Of a stretch of 64,000 bases of DNA, positions 42,485-54,863 are shown piece by piece. The stretch lies in NCBI GenBank assembly GCA_964496695.1, contig CAZCBE010000005.1, positions 1 to 64,000 of the forward strand, in the 5' to 3' direction. Source of the stretch: SXTU01 sp964496695. GTDB taxonomy: Bacteria > Verrucomicrobiota > Verrucomicrobiia > Limisphaerales > SXTU01. Every line of letters starts with the position of its first letter. The first letter of the stretch is position 1. The notes beneath the pieces are model-generated. The model ran no database searches. It saw nothing but the letters and a program-made list of their open reading frames with translations, and was not told where the DNA came from. Position numbers and translations under genes: made by a program.

Positions 42485-43249
42485 ATGGCCTTACTCGCAT
42501 GCCTTGCCTTGTTGGTCGAATTCTCCGCCACCGCGCAGGAGGGCAAGAAATCCGAGGACAAGCAGCCCAAAGTCCTGGTGGCGGTGCCGCTGGGAGTGGT
42601 GGCGGGCAAGACCAACACGATCGAAATCCGGGGCCTGAATCTCGACACGGCCACGGCGCTCGATTTCGCCGACCCGCTGGTGCGTGCAAACGTCGCTTCC
42701 AAGGGCAAGGCGGACGTGCCGCAGAACCAGAAGAAGGAACGCTTCGGAGATACGCAGGTGAAAGCTGCGGTGTTCGTGCCCGCTGATTTCAAGGGGGACG
42801 AAGCAGTCTTCACTGTGGGGGCTCCAGACGGGAAGTCCGCCCCGGCCCGGCTCGCCGTGCTGCACCCGATGGCCTTCACGGAGGAGGCTGAGGAAAACGG
42901 CTCGTTCGCCAAGCCGCAGTTGGTGAAGCTGCCGACGACCGTGCGCGGCGGCATCAAGGCCGCGCAGGACGTGGATGTGTTCGCATTCGAGGGCAAGGCC
43001 GGCCAGCGCGTGACCGCCGAGATTCTCGCCAGCCGCCTCGGCTCTCCCCTGGACGCCACGCTGACCCTCTGGAATTCCACCAACACGCTCCTCGCCTCCG
43101 CCGACGACTCACCGGGCGACCGCGACCCCCGCCTCACCTTCACCCTGCCCGCCGATGGGCGGTTCTTCATCGTGGTGCAGGACGCGCATGATGCCGGGAG
43201 TGCAGTGCATGGCTATTTGTTGCAACTGAAATTGGTCGAAAAGCCGTGA
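42485..43249 (+). CDS. Exported PPC-domain protein
   Basis: A 254-residue exported protein with a signal peptide (MALLACLALLVEFSATAQ). A beta domain at about 30-125 is IPT/Ig-like (KTNTIEIRGLNLDTATALDF). A bacterial pre-peptidase C-terminal (PPC) domain follows at about 150-250 (DVDVFAFEGKAGQRVTAEIL, LTLWNSTNTLLASADDSPGDRDPRLTF). Such modules accompany secreted hydrolases; here there is no catalytic domain. I choose ATG 42485 because the longer frame to 42269 puts 72 hydrophilic residues ahead of the signal. The spacer 42260-42484 holds nothing else. Confidence 0.65.
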   Translation: MALLACLALLVEFSATAQEGKKSEDKQPKVLVAVPLGVVAGKTNTIEIRGLNLDTATALDFADPLVRANVASKGKADVPQNQKKERFGDTQVKAAVFVPADFKGDEAVFTVGAPDGKSAPARLAVLHPMAFTEEAEENGSFAKPQLVKLPTTVRGGIKAAQDVDVFAFEGKAGQRVTAEILASRLGSPLDATLTLWNSTNTLLASADDSPGDRDPRLTFTLPADGRFFIVVQDAHDAGSAVHGYLLQLKLVEKP

Positions 43250-43254
43250 GGCGG

Positions 43255-43650
43255 GCGGAGCGCGGGTCTGCCGCAGCAACTTCCGACAACCTATCCCGCT
43301 AGCAAGAATCAGCGGCCACGACCTACGAAACCTGCTGCGGGTCACAGACCCGCGCTCCGGGAGCAACGCCCTGTGGCACGCGATTAGGTGCGACACCAAC
43401 CGCCAAGCACAGCCGCTACGCATGGGCCCCTCGCGTAGCGAGGCCTGAAGGTAGCCGTGGGCTTCAGCCCACGGTTACGTTGAAAATCAGGTGCGTCGCG
43501 TAGCGACGCCTGAAAGCCAAGAGCACCATTCAAGCGTCGCTACGCGACGCAGCCGCTTCCCGGTGATTTCCGTGGGTTGAAACCCACGGCTACCATCGGA
43601 TGGTCGCTACGCGACCGCGCGCCGGGACACGACGCAGCCACGCCTGGTCC
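43255..43650. repeat. Cluster of palindromes in a gene-free spacer
   Basis: GCGGAGCGCGGGTCTGCCGC (from 43255) is answered by GGGTCACAGACCCGCGCTCC (to 43361). From 43430 to 43620 a CGTCGCGTAGCGACGCCTGA core and GTGGGCTTCAGCCCACGG hairpins repeat in both orientations. 43250-43724 contains no supportable gene and separates the PPC gene from the AT-richer KAP NTPase. Confidence 0.75.
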
Positions 43651-43724
43651 ATTCTCCCAGCGGGAGGGAGAAAGGTGACGAAGTTCTGAAAATTGCCGGA
43701 TACTCGTATTGGCCGGTCTGCGTT

Positions 43725-45029
43725 TCAAAGACCAAGAGAGGCCACTAACCCACCGCAATTCCTCAAATGATTCAGATCTTCGAGTTGATACTCAGCCGGA
43801 GGGGACGACCCAATTATTGCGGTTACATACTTCTTAAAATCCTCGTCCGTAGCAAGCATGGCGTCCGTGTTTCTTACGCTGGAGAATCCGGGGTTAAACT
43901 CTCGAAGCCAGTTCAGCCACTGACGTTTATCTGCGTGCTGAAAAAAGGCGTATGCCTCAGGCCACACATCGCTGAGCATGATCAAAAATAGCACACCATC
44001 TAAAAGTGGAACTGTAAGCTTGACCTCCTCTTCCATAAGACAGAGTCGTCGCAGAATCCGTTTGATCCGCCGCGGATTGCGCAAGACCCGGGGCTGTGAA
44101 CAATGAACCCAAACCCGACGTGACAGATTAGGAACGCTGCGATTCCACGCTCCCTCCTTTGGGAAGATTGCTTCAATCAACCGCCATATCTTGTCTCCGG
44201 ACGGGGAATCTTTTGTGACATCTCGTTGCACCCATGGATCAGGGATCCGGAAGTAGTCAGGGAACACTTTCTCCAAATACCTAGCCCCATTGAGCGCGGT
44301 GCCTTCGTATGCCCGGTTCAGAAAACTCGATAAAACGTCTTGATCCGCCGTGACGACAAACGTGCACTTCTCCACTTCTTGGATGATGTGGAGGCTTTCC
44401 AACACGCTGATGGCGATTTCGGGGCGGCAACGGTCTAGATTGTCCACAGCGACAACTACGTGCTCCACGCCTCTGGTCTTCAGGACATTGGCTACGATTT
44501 CCCTGAAAGCTTTTCGGATGGCCTCTTCTTTGGTCAGCTCAGACTCGGTGCCTTTATCCTCCGCTAGCACTTGTTTGACCTTGTCCAGATTGAGCGTTCC
44601 GCCAGAAGCGGTCGCGAGGATGAGGTTGCCCAAACCGAATCCTGCCGCGAATGCGAGCTTTGCCAAAGCATCCTCAATGTCCTTGTCGCCCTTCTTGGCA
44701 ACTGTATGGACAATCGCCAACACAAGCATCTTCTCCGTCTGGTGAACCCATGCGTCAAACGTCAACCAAAGCCATTTGCTTTTGCCATCTGGGGCAAGAT
44801 CAGCATCGCACTGCTTTTTGATCATTCCCAGCAGCGTGGTTTTGCCACTCCCCCACGGCCCAAAGACCCCCAACATGCGGGAGTCCAGTTCATCCGCGCG
44901 CTGTAGCGACTTGAAGATGACCTTGGCGATCGGCTCCAAGCCCAACAGATCAGGTTGGTCAGCGGAAAGTGGAACCTCTGCTAACGGATGCTTTGTTAGC
45001 TTGCTTAGCACCTCACACTGTTGGCTCAT
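43725..45029 (-). CDS. KAP-family P-loop NTPase
   Basis: A 434-residue STAND-type P-loop NTPase of the KAP family. Walker A GPWGSGKT is at residues 57-64 (GVFGPWGSGKTTLLGMI). A hydrophobic stretch at about 123-145 (LAKLAFAAGFGLGNLILATA) sits between Walker A and B, where KAP proteins carry inserted membrane helices. Walker B lies in HVVVAVDNLDRCRPE. ADQDVLSSFL and YLEKVFPDYFRIP follow the KAP pattern. The gene is clearly AT-richer than its neighbours, has different codon usage and is flanked by repeats, suggesting recent acquisition. KAP NTPases are linked to membrane signalling and phage defence; no partner gene is seen. Confidence 0.8.
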   Translation of the reverse strand: MSQQCEVLSKLTKHPLAEVPLSADQPDLLGLEPIAKVIFKSLQRADELDSRMLGVFGPWGSGKTTLLGMIKKQCDADLAPDGKSKWLWLTFDAWVHQTEKMLVLAIVHTVAKKGDKDIEDALAKLAFAAGFGLGNLILATASGGTLNLDKVKQVLAEDKGTESELTKEEAIRKAFREIVANVLKTRGVEHVVVAVDNLDRCRPEIAISVLESLHIIQEVEKCTFVVTADQDVLSSFLNRAYEGTALNGARYLEKVFPDYFRIPDPWVQRDVTKDSPSGDKIWRLIEAIFPKEGAWNRSVPNLSRRVWVHCSQPRVLRNPRRIKRILRRLCLMEEEVKLTVPLLDGVLFLIMLSDVWPEAYAFFQHADKRQWLNWLREFNPGFSSVRNTDAMLATDEDFKKYVTAIIGSSPPAEYQLEDLNHLRNCGGLVASLGL

Positions 45030-45050
45030 TTCGCTAGGGAGGGTGCTTTA

Positions 45051-46217
45051 TCACTTCCCCGTCTCATTCCACAGCACGCGCAGGTTCTTCGTCGCGCGGC
45101 CGGCGAGGATCAGATCGGGCTTGCCGTCCCCGTTGAGGTCGGCGGCTTTCATGTCTTCGATGGCCACTTCGGGGCCGGACAGGTCGGTCTTGCGCCAGGT
45201 CTTGCCGTCCTTGTCCAGCGGGGTGAGGAGGCGCACGCCGGGCACGCCCTTGGGGCTCATCCCGCGCCAGCCGATGGCAATCTGGTCGCTGCCCACGCTG
45301 AGGAAGTCGTTCACCGCCACCGCATGGCCGTCCTTGAGCGTGTCGTCGAGGACGAGGCGGGGCCAGAGACCTTTGGCGGTGGGCTGGGTGTAAACGGCGC
45401 TGGTGGTGCCGTGCATCGGCTCAATGGTGGCGAGGAAGCGCGTGCCGCCGGGGAGCTTGCCGTCGCGGACCTCGCCAGTCCACTGGTCGGAGATTTGCCG
45501 CTTCTTCCATTCGCCGGTGCTGCGGCCGAACCAGAAGACGCCTTCCTTCGCACCGGTCACGAGTTCATGCTCGGGGTCGGTGTCCCAGTTGACGGGCTGG
45601 AAATTGTGGCTGGCGTGGGTGAAGTCGCTGACGAGCGAGAGCTTCCACGCGTCCTTCGGGTTGGCGGGCATGGTGTAGGCGTAAACCTTGCTGCCATCGC
45701 CCTCGTTGTTCTTGTTCCCACGCCCGTGCAGGGGCTTGACGATGAGGTCCCACTTGCCGGTCGGAGCCTTGACCCAGTGCATGCGGTGGACGGTGGGCTC
45801 GTGGTGGAGCTTGACGGCCTCCCACTTCTGCGTGCGGTCCTTGGGGGCGAGGAGGTAGAAGACCGCACCACTCTTGGTCACGTCGCTGGTCTCGCCGGGG
45901 TTCCAGCCCGCGCCGATGGCGACCTCGCACTTGCCATCGCCGTCAATGTCCTGCGCGGCGATGCACACGTTGTCCTGCGGCGTGAGGTTCTCGGCGATGA
46001 TGTGCTTCTTCCACGAGGGGTTCTGATACCACTGGATGGTGTTCTTGTCGGCGAGGAGGATGTCCGGCTTGCCATCGCCGTCCACGTCGGCGATGGCGAT
46101 GCCGTAGCCAATGTTCACTGCGGTATCAATGTCCTGCGCGCGGAACTTGGGCTGGGGTGGCTCAGCGGCTGAGGCAATGGCGGTGAGGGAAAGCAGGGCG
46201 AGGAACGGAGTTTTCAT
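45051..46217 (-). CDS. Exported FG-GAP/VCBS repeat protein
   Basis: A 388-residue exported protein with a signal peptide (about 1-18). FG-GAP/VCBS repeats with calcium-binding DxDxDG loops run through it: ADVDGDGKPDILLAD, QDIDGDGKCEVAIG and near the C-terminus DLNGDGKPDLILAG. It probably forms a calcium-stabilised beta-propeller involved in adhesion or binding to glycans. It is on the same strand as the KAP gene, 21 bases upstream of it, but composition differs sharply, so co-function is doubtful. Confidence 0.85.
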   Translation of the reverse strand: MKTPFLALLSLTAIASAAEPPQPKFRAQDIDTAVNIGYGIAIADVDGDGKPDILLADKNTIQWYQNPSWKKHIIAENLTPQDNVCIAAQDIDGDGKCEVAIGAGWNPGETSDVTKSGAVFYLLAPKDRTQKWEAVKLHHEPTVHRMHWVKAPTGKWDLIVKPLHGRGNKNNEGDGSKVYAYTMPANPKDAWKLSLVSDFTHASHNFQPVNWDTDPEHELVTGAKEGVFWFGRSTGEWKKRQISDQWTGEVRDGKLPGGTRFLATIEPMHGTTSAVYTQPTAKGLWPRLVLDDTLKDGHAVAVNDFLSVGSDQIAIGWRGMSPKGVPGVRLLTPLDKDGKTWRKTDLSGPEVAIEDMKAADLNGDGKPDLILAGRATKNLRVLWNETGK

Positions 46218-46256
46218 GACGAGTGGCAGGGAGCGTATGGGCAGGAGAAAGGGTGG

Positions 46257-46751
46257 TCAATCCCTGGACTCCGGGGTCCAAACGAAATCGCTGTTTACGT
46301 AGGCCCCGCAACCAGGGCAATAGCGGACGGGAAGCTCGTTCCCGGCATTTCCGGACAAGCCAAAGAGGCTGCCGCTCATAGAAAAATCCACCTCACAAGG
46401 TTCGCACCGCTCACTGCTCAAAGGATTCCGGCAGCGGTGGCAATAGTTTGGCGGGCAATGCCGGATGTTCCGACCGCATCGCGGACAGGTTGAAGACATC
46501 CCCAGCCGAAAAATTGCGTAAAGCAAATGTCCGGCGGAAGCGGTGCCAAGCACCGACCTAGCCTCCGTCCAATGGCCGCCTTTTAAGAAGGCCAGGAGAG
46601 CTGTGAGCAGCAAGCCGAGCACGCTGACTGCGGCCGTTATCTTGAACCATCGCGGCAGCGCGACCTGCTGGGCGAAGGCCGCCGCACACGCCATGTCATC
46701 GAGCACATCGGCGGTGGTCTGCTTCGGCGCGGGTGGCTTTCGGTTGAACAT
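46257..46751 (-). CDS. Membrane protein with zinc-ribbon cysteines
   Basis: A 164-residue protein with one or two membrane segments (about 38-60 and 75-90). A Cys-rich C-terminal domain follows with CPRCGRNI, CHRCRNPL, CEPCEVD and CPGCGAYV, enough for two zinc ribbons. No enzyme family is recognisable. It lies upstream of the FG-GAP gene on the same strand, 39 bases away. A word-repeat palindrome separates it from the divergent uvrA-like gene. Confidence 0.6.
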   Translation of the reverse strand: MFNRKPPAPKQTTADVLDDMACAAAFAQQVALPRWFKITAAVSVLGLLLTALLAFLKGGHWTEARSVLGTASAGHLLYAIFRLGMSSTCPRCGRNIRHCPPNYCHRCRNPLSSERCEPCEVDFSMSGSLFGLSGNAGNELPVRYCPGCGAYVNSDFVWTPESRD

Positions 46752-46843
46752 CAGCCGGGAGGGGAAAACGAGGCCGGGATGGCGGTCTTCATAGTGAGTG
46801 CTTTGAGCGTAGCCATGGGCCAGCCGGCTCCAAGCAGAAATTT

Positions 46844-46927
46844 TGCCCGCAAAACACGCGAAACAGCGCGAAAGGCCAGAGAATTCCTGTGTCCCCTATT
46901 CGCGTCTTTTCGCGTGTTTCGCGGGCA
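46844..46927. repeat. Word-repeat palindrome (CGCGAAAC family)
   Basis: TGCCCGCAAAACACGCGAAA faces TTTCGCGTGTTTCGCGGGCA (ending 46927), each containing two CGCGAA words, with a 26-base loop. A single arm of the same word set (TGCCCGCGAAACACGCGAAT) lies at 39928-39957 just before another gene. It occupies the divergent promoter region of the uvrA-like gene. Confidence 0.85.
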
Positions 46928-46978
46928 ACGCCTTCCGCCACTTGCCTCGCTCCCCATCCTCTCCTACCTTCCGCGCGC

Positions 46979-50473
<3,495 letters not shown>

Positions 50474-50510
50474 AAAGAACGACTCGACAGCCCTTCGCTG
50501 AAACGATTTA

Positions 50511-51200
50511 GTGAGCGTGACAATGAGACCAAGCCAGAAACGCCAGTTCCGATGCTGGATGTCGCTTTGGGGAAAAGCCGGGGCGCTCTTTGTCGTGAGC
50601 ATGGCCTGCCTCTCGTTCGCCGCCGCGGCGCACAAAGAGACGGCCAGCTTGCGGGAAAAGTCGCTCGCAGCTTTGGAAGAAGCGGTTCGGCTTGGGCTGC
50701 TCCGGGCCTGGCCAATTGAGGAACCCAGAGTGACAGCTTCGATCATCGCCAGTTCTTCCGCTGCCCAGTCTCCGACCAGTGTGATCATCAGCGCCCCCGA
50801 TACCGGCGGTCCTCCTCCCCCTAATCCCCAACTAGGCCTGACGCTTACCCGGGACGGCACTGGAGCCAAATCGCTGAGTTCACCTTGCGCGGCGGGACAC
50901 AATTACTATCTGGAGGTTTCCTTGGACCTGCGCACTTGGACTCAGCTTAGTTCCACGATCTCCACAAGCACCCAGGTAACCTTTGCAGTGACAGAAGATC
51001 CAGCCCTTGGCCGGGTATTCTACCGGCTGTCTGGAGATGCACCACCACCACCGCCCACAACCACACCGACCATACCGCCCTCCAAAGGTGATACCGTGCC
51101 CCCTTTCATTTCCCCCGTTACAGGCCGGATCATGCGTCCATCCGGGCCGGTCTCGCCTGTGATCACAAATGAAGTGCGCCTCAATACCTCGGCCCGATGA
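50511..51200 (+). CDS. Exported hypothetical protein with 'LEVSxxLxTW' module
   Basis: A protein of up to 229 residues (GTG 50511; an ATG at 50523 is the likelier start). A signal region lies at about 17-43 (AGALFVVSMACLSFAAAAH). A beta module around 115-175 contains NYYLEVSLDLRTWTQLSS and ends RVFYRLSGD, a pattern frequent at the C-terminus of verrucomicrobial secreted proteins. A Pro/Thr-rich tail follows. It overlaps the next gene by four bases (ATGA) and lies between the two uvrA-like genes. Function is unknown. Confidence 0.55.
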   Translation: MSVTMRPSQKRQFRCWMSLWGKAGALFVVSMACLSFAAAAHKETASLREKSLAALEEAVRLGLLRAWPIEEPRVTASIIASSSAAQSPTSVIISAPDTGGPPPPNPQLGLTLTRDGTGAKSLSSPCAAGHNYYLEVSLDLRTWTQLSSTISTSTQVTFAVTEDPALGRVFYRLSGDAPPPPPTTTPTIPPSKGDTVPPFISPVTGRIMRPSGPVSPVITNEVRLNTSAR

Positions 51201-51838
51201 GCGCGCTGTTCCCCATAAACCTTGGGCGCGGATCATTTCGAGTGCGGGTAGTGCCGTGTTGGATAGTGTGCTTTCTCGCCGCTGGCCTTCTCGCGTTCAT
51301 GACCGTCGTCCGGGCGGAGGAGAAGCCCAGCCATGAGGTGCTAACTGCAGTTTCCTCCACCACCTTGAGCGGCTATGTGTCCACGTCTGCCATCTGGCAC
51401 CCTTCGGCGCGATCCATCTGGGTCCAGTCTGAACCGGCCTCTGAAGCGCCCTTTCCACCCATTCCTTCTGAGCCCTTCGCTCGCGTGAGTTTCCTTAGTT
51501 TCACCAACGACCACGCCCGGTTGCGACTCATGGTCCCCGTCGGCAGCACCAACACGTTGGAGGTGTCCACCAACCTGGTGACCTGGTTCCCCCTGCTGAC
51601 GTGTGTCCACACCAATGACGGGGCGCACAGCGCACCTCCCATCTTTCTTACTCATTCCAATCTGACGGGGGTGCCGTTGCTTTATTATCGGTTCGTGAAT
51701 TCGTCGGTGCCACCCACGCCACCGAGCGTTGACCCGTTGGTGCAGACGGTGCTGCTTGAACTCAACCGCGCGATTGATCGCAGGCTCTTCGTGCCCGACC
51801 TGCCGCCGCTGCCGCCAACTGATTTAGGCGGTCCGTAG
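51197..51838 (+). CDS. Exported hypothetical protein, relative of the preceding gene
   Basis: A 213-residue protein with a signal anchor at about 19-40 (CWIVCFLAAGLLAFMTVVRA) and the same beta module (TNTLEVSTNLVTWFPLLT, then LLYYRFVNSS). Together with the overlapping upstream gene it looks like a tandem pair sharing one domain type. The C-terminus is Pro-rich. Both are less GC-rich than the uvrA genes around them. I cannot assign a function. Confidence 0.55.
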   Translation: MSALFPINLGRGSFRVRVVPCWIVCFLAAGLLAFMTVVRAEEKPSHEVLTAVSSTTLSGYVSTSAIWHPSARSIWVQSEPASEAPFPPIPSEPFARVSFLSFTNDHARLRLMVPVGSTNTLEVSTNLVTWFPLLTCVHTNDGAHSAPPIFLTHSNLTGVPLLYYRFVNSSVPPTPPSVDPLVQTVLLELNRAIDRRLFVPDLPPLPPTDLGGP

Positions 51839-51883
51839 CGGAGAGCTTTTCCGCACGGAAGTCCGTTCCCTCAGTCTCACCTG

Positions 51884-54778
51884 ATGCATGCCTTTGACAC
51901 CACGTTTGAAGAAGGAACAGCCATCTGCATCCACGGTGCGCGGCATCACAACCTGAAGAATTTCTCGCTGGCCATCCCGCGCGGGAAGTTCGTGGTGGTT
52001 ACTGGCGTGAGCGGCAGCGGCAAGAGCACGCTGGCCTTCGACCTGATCTTCGCCGAGGGACAGCGGCGCTTTCTGGATGCGATGAACGCCTACGCACGGC
52101 AGTTCGTGGAGCAGATGGCGCGGCCCGAGGTGGACCTCATCACTGGCATTCCGCCGACGGTCAGCATCGAACAACGGAACTCGCGCGGCGGTGGCAAATC
52201 CACGGTCGCCACGGTCACGGAAATTCACCACTTCCTGCGCCTGCTTTTCGCCAAGCTGGGGACGCAGTTCTGTCCGACGTGCAACGTCGCGGTCACCGGC
52301 CAGACCCGTGATGCGCTGGCGGAAAACCTCCTGGCCGAACTCAAGCAACGCGGCGACCTGCTCCTGCTCGCGCCCGTGGTGAAGAACCGCAAGGGCTTTC
52401 ACTCCGAAGTCGGCACTTGGGCCGCGAAGAATGGCTACGCTGAGATCCGTGCCGACGGGAAGATGTTCCGCACGGATGAACCCTTCCGCCTGGACCGGTT
52501 CAAGGAGCACGATGTGGAAATTGTGGTGGGGGTGCTGGAGAAGAAGTTGGGAGTCCCGGCTTCAGCCGGCAAGGCGTCCAGCAAGGCCAAGCGGGCCAGT
52601 AGTTCGAGCGCGCTGCCGGCTGAAGCCGGGACTCCCAGCCGCGCTCCACAGCAGTTGGTGGACGAAGCGCTCAAACTGGGCCATGGCACGCTCTACGCCC
52701 TCGACAACCATCGCAAACTGACGGTCCACAGCACCGAGCGAGCCTGCCCGCAGTGCCACACCAGCTTTGCCGCGCTGGACCCGAAGAACTTCAGCTACAA
52801 CTCCGCGCAGGGGTGGTGTCCCGGGTGCCGTGGCTTCGGCGAGCTGTTCTACATCCCGGATGTGGAACGCGGGGCGAATGCGGACTCAGTCGAGGAAAGT
52901 TGGTGGAGTTGGGCGCAGGAGCGGGAGGTCTGCCCGGAATGCCACGGAGCACGGCTGAATGCGGTGGTGCGGGCAGTGCGGCTGCAGCTTGGAGTGATGG
53001 AGTCAGGGAGTGATGGGAAGAAGCGCCGCCACTCCACCACTCCACCACTCCACCACTCCGCTTCCCCCACAATCGACTTCTTCTCCACCGCGAATGTGGA
53101 CCAGGCCCTCGACTACTTCACCACGTTGAAGGCGGCCGGGCGTGATGCGGAGATCGCCCGGGACATCCTGCCCGAACTGCGCGAGCGCCTGAAGTTTCTC
53201 AGCGAAGTCGGCCTGGGCTACCTCCAGCTTGGTCGCGCCGCGCCGACGCTTTCCGGTGGGGAGGCGCAGCGGATGCGCTTGGCGGCCCAGCTTGGGTCAA
53301 ATCTCAGCGGCGTGCTCTATGTGCTCGATGAGCCGACGATCGGCCTGCACGCCCGCGACAACGCGCTGCTGCTCGGCGCGCTCAAGAAGCTGCAGGCGCG
53401 CGGCAATTCGCTGCTGGTCGTGGAGCACGACGAGGACACGATGCGGCAGGCGGACTGGGTGATTGACCTCGGACCGGGCGCAGGCGTGAAGGGTGGCGAA
53501 GTCATCGCCAGCGGCACGTTGAAGGAACTGATGCAGCACGCGACGTCCATCACCGGCCAGGAACTCCGCGCGCAGGCGGGGAAGAAGTATCCAAGCCGGG
53601 GCCAGCGGCGGCCCGTCCTCGTAGGAGACGACGTAAGGAGTCTCAAACTTTCTCGGAGGGCGTCTGTCAAATCCAGGATGAGGAAAAGTCAGAGACTCCT
53701 CACGTCGTCTCCTACGGGTTGGCTGGCCCTCACCAACGCATCCACGCACAATCTCAAGGACCTAACCGTCCGCTTTCCGCTGAACCGTTTTGTCGCCATC
53801 ACCGGCGTGAGCGGCAGTGGCAAGAGCACGCTCATCCGCGAGTGCCTTCTCCCCGCTGTGCAAGCCGCTCTCGCCAAACAGTCACGGCGCACCACCCCAG
53901 ACGCCAGACGCCATTCCCCATCCCCCACCCTCTCCGGCCACGAGTCCCTCGCCACCGTTTACGAGGTGGATCAGTCGCCCATCGGCCGCACGCCGCGCTC
54001 GACACCCGCGACCTATGTCGGCTTCTTCGATGACATCCGCGCGCTGTTTGCGCAGGTGCCCGAGGCGCGGATGCGCGGCTATGGACCAGGCCGCTTCAGC
54101 TTCAACAGCGCCGCCGGACGCTGCCCCGGCTGCGACGGCGCCGGCGAGGTCAAGCTGGAGATGAACTTCCTCCCGCCCGCCTATGTGCGGTGCGAGGTCT
54201 GCAACGGCCTGCGCTTCAACCCCGAGACGCTCGACGTGCTCTTCAACGGAAAGAACATCGCCCAGGTGCTGGACTTGAGCGTGGCGGAGGCCTTGGAATT
54301 CTTCGCGGCGCAGAAGCGCATCCGCCGACCACTGGAGGCGCTGCGTGACACCGGCCTCGACTACCTGAAGCTCGGTCAAACCAGCCCGACGCTGAGCGGC
54401 GGCGAGGCCCAGCGCGTGAAGCTGGTGACGCATCTGCTCGGCGGCCTGAAAGATTCAGCGGCCGACACGCTTCCAGATCCGAGATTCAAGTCGCGCAACG
54501 CCAAACTCTTCATCTTGGAAGAGCCCACCATCGGTCTGCACATGAGCGATGTGCAGCGGCTGGTCGAAGTGATCCAGCGGCTGGTGGACGCCGGGCACAG
54601 CGTGATCGTCATCGAGCACAACCTCGACCTCATCGCCGAGGCGGACTGGGTGATTGATCTCGGCCCGGAGGCGGGGGACGCGGGCGGGGAGCTGGTCGCG
54701 GAGGGCACGCCGGAGGAGGTGGCGCGGAATGAGCGGTCGCATACGGGGCGGTTTTTGCGCGGGCTGGTGGGGCGATGA
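51884..54778 (+). CDS. Second UvrA-like excinuclease paralogue with in-frame palindromes
   Basis: A 964-residue UvrA-family twin ABC ATPase. Half 1: GVSGSGKSTLAF, LSGGEAQRMRL, LYVLDEPTIGLH. Half 2: GVSGSGKSTLIREC, LSGGEAQRVKL and FILEEPTIGLH, where Glu replaces the usual Walker B Asp. Zinc sites CPQCHTS...CPGCRGFGE and CPGCDGAGE...CEVCNGLRF are present, and LLLAPVVKNRKGFH resembles the UvrB-binding region. Palindromes at 52549-52636, 52991-53070 and 53621-53715 are read through; repeat-like words also at 53895-53938. It is as diverged from the first copy as two families would be, so one or both may not be the repair UvrA. It starts 45 bases after the hypothetical gene. Confidence 0.85.
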   Translation: MHAFDTTFEEGTAICIHGARHHNLKNFSLAIPRGKFVVVTGVSGSGKSTLAFDLIFAEGQRRFLDAMNAYARQFVEQMARPEVDLITGIPPTVSIEQRNSRGGGKSTVATVTEIHHFLRLLFAKLGTQFCPTCNVAVTGQTRDALAENLLAELKQRGDLLLLAPVVKNRKGFHSEVGTWAAKNGYAEIRADGKMFRTDEPFRLDRFKEHDVEIVVGVLEKKLGVPASAGKASSKAKRASSSSALPAEAGTPSRAPQQLVDEALKLGHGTLYALDNHRKLTVHSTERACPQCHTSFAALDPKNFSYNSAQGWCPGCRGFGELFYIPDVERGANADSVEESWWSWAQEREVCPECHGARLNAVVRAVRLQLGVMESGSDGKKRRHSTTPPLHHSASPTIDFFSTANVDQALDYFTTLKAAGRDAEIARDILPELRERLKFLSEVGLGYLQLGRAAPTLSGGEAQRMRLAAQLGSNLSGVLYVLDEPTIGLHARDNALLLGALKKLQARGNSLLVVEHDEDTMRQADWVIDLGPGAGVKGGEVIASGTLKELMQHATSITGQELRAQAGKKYPSRGQRRPVLVGDDVRSLKLSRRASVKSRMRKSQRLLTSSPTGWLALTNASTHNLKDLTVRFPLNRFVAITGVSGSGKSTLIRECLLPAVQAALAKQSRRTTPDARRHSPSPTLSGHESLATVYEVDQSPIGRTPRSTPATYVGFFDDIRALFAQVPEARMRGYGPGRFSFNSAAGRCPGCDGAGEVKLEMNFLPPAYVRCEVCNGLRFNPETLDVLFNGKNIAQVLDLSVAEALEFFAAQKRIRRPLEALRDTGLDYLKLGQTSPTLSGGEAQRVKLVTHLLGGLKDSAADTLPDPRFKSRNAKLFILEEPTIGLHMSDVQRLVEVIQRLVDAGHSVIVIEHNLDLIAEADWVIDLGPEAGDAGGELVAEGTPEEVARNERSHTGRFLRGLVGR
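52549..52636. repeat. In-frame 88-bp palindromic element (family P4)
   Basis: Perfect 22-base arms: GGGAGTCCCGGCTTCAGCCG.. from 52549 and ..CGGCTGAAGCCGGGACTCCC to 52636. It encodes a Lys/Ser/Ala-rich linker at residues about 222-251 of the second uvrA-like protein. The CCCGGCTTCAGCCGGG core also forms a spacer hairpin at 16993-17008. Confidence 0.92.
52991..53070. repeat. In-frame CCACCACT word-repeat palindrome
   Basis: TGGAGTGATGGAGTCAGGGA on the left is answered by tandem CCACCACT octamers on the right (about 53027-53062). Sister of 49048-49132. It is read as His/Ser/Thr/Pro residues. Confidence 0.85.
53621..53715. repeat. In-frame palindromic element (family P1b)
   Basis: GTAGGAGACGACGTAAGGAG (from 53621) and CTCCTCACGTCGTCTCCTAC (to 53715) flank a loop of about 45 bases. 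The arms are a diverged form of P1. A lone right arm (AGACTCCTCACGTCGTC) lies at 50171-50196 near the end of the first uvrA-like gene. Confidence 0.92.
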
Positions 54779-54783
54779 GGCGG

Positions 54784-54860
54784 AAAGTGATTAGTAATTA
54801 GTGTTTAGTGGTGGGCGGACGGTTGCAAACTTGGCACTAATTACTAAGCACTGATTACTT
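54784..54860. repeat. Word-repeat palindrome (AGTAATTAGT family)
   Basis: AAAGTGATTAGTAATTAGTG (54784-) faces CACTAATTACTAAGCACTGA ending at 54860. It fills the spacer between the second uvrA-like gene and the Uma2 gene, ending three bases before the latter's GTG start. Same word set as 883-1122. Confidence 0.85.
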
Positions 54861-54863
54861 GCC

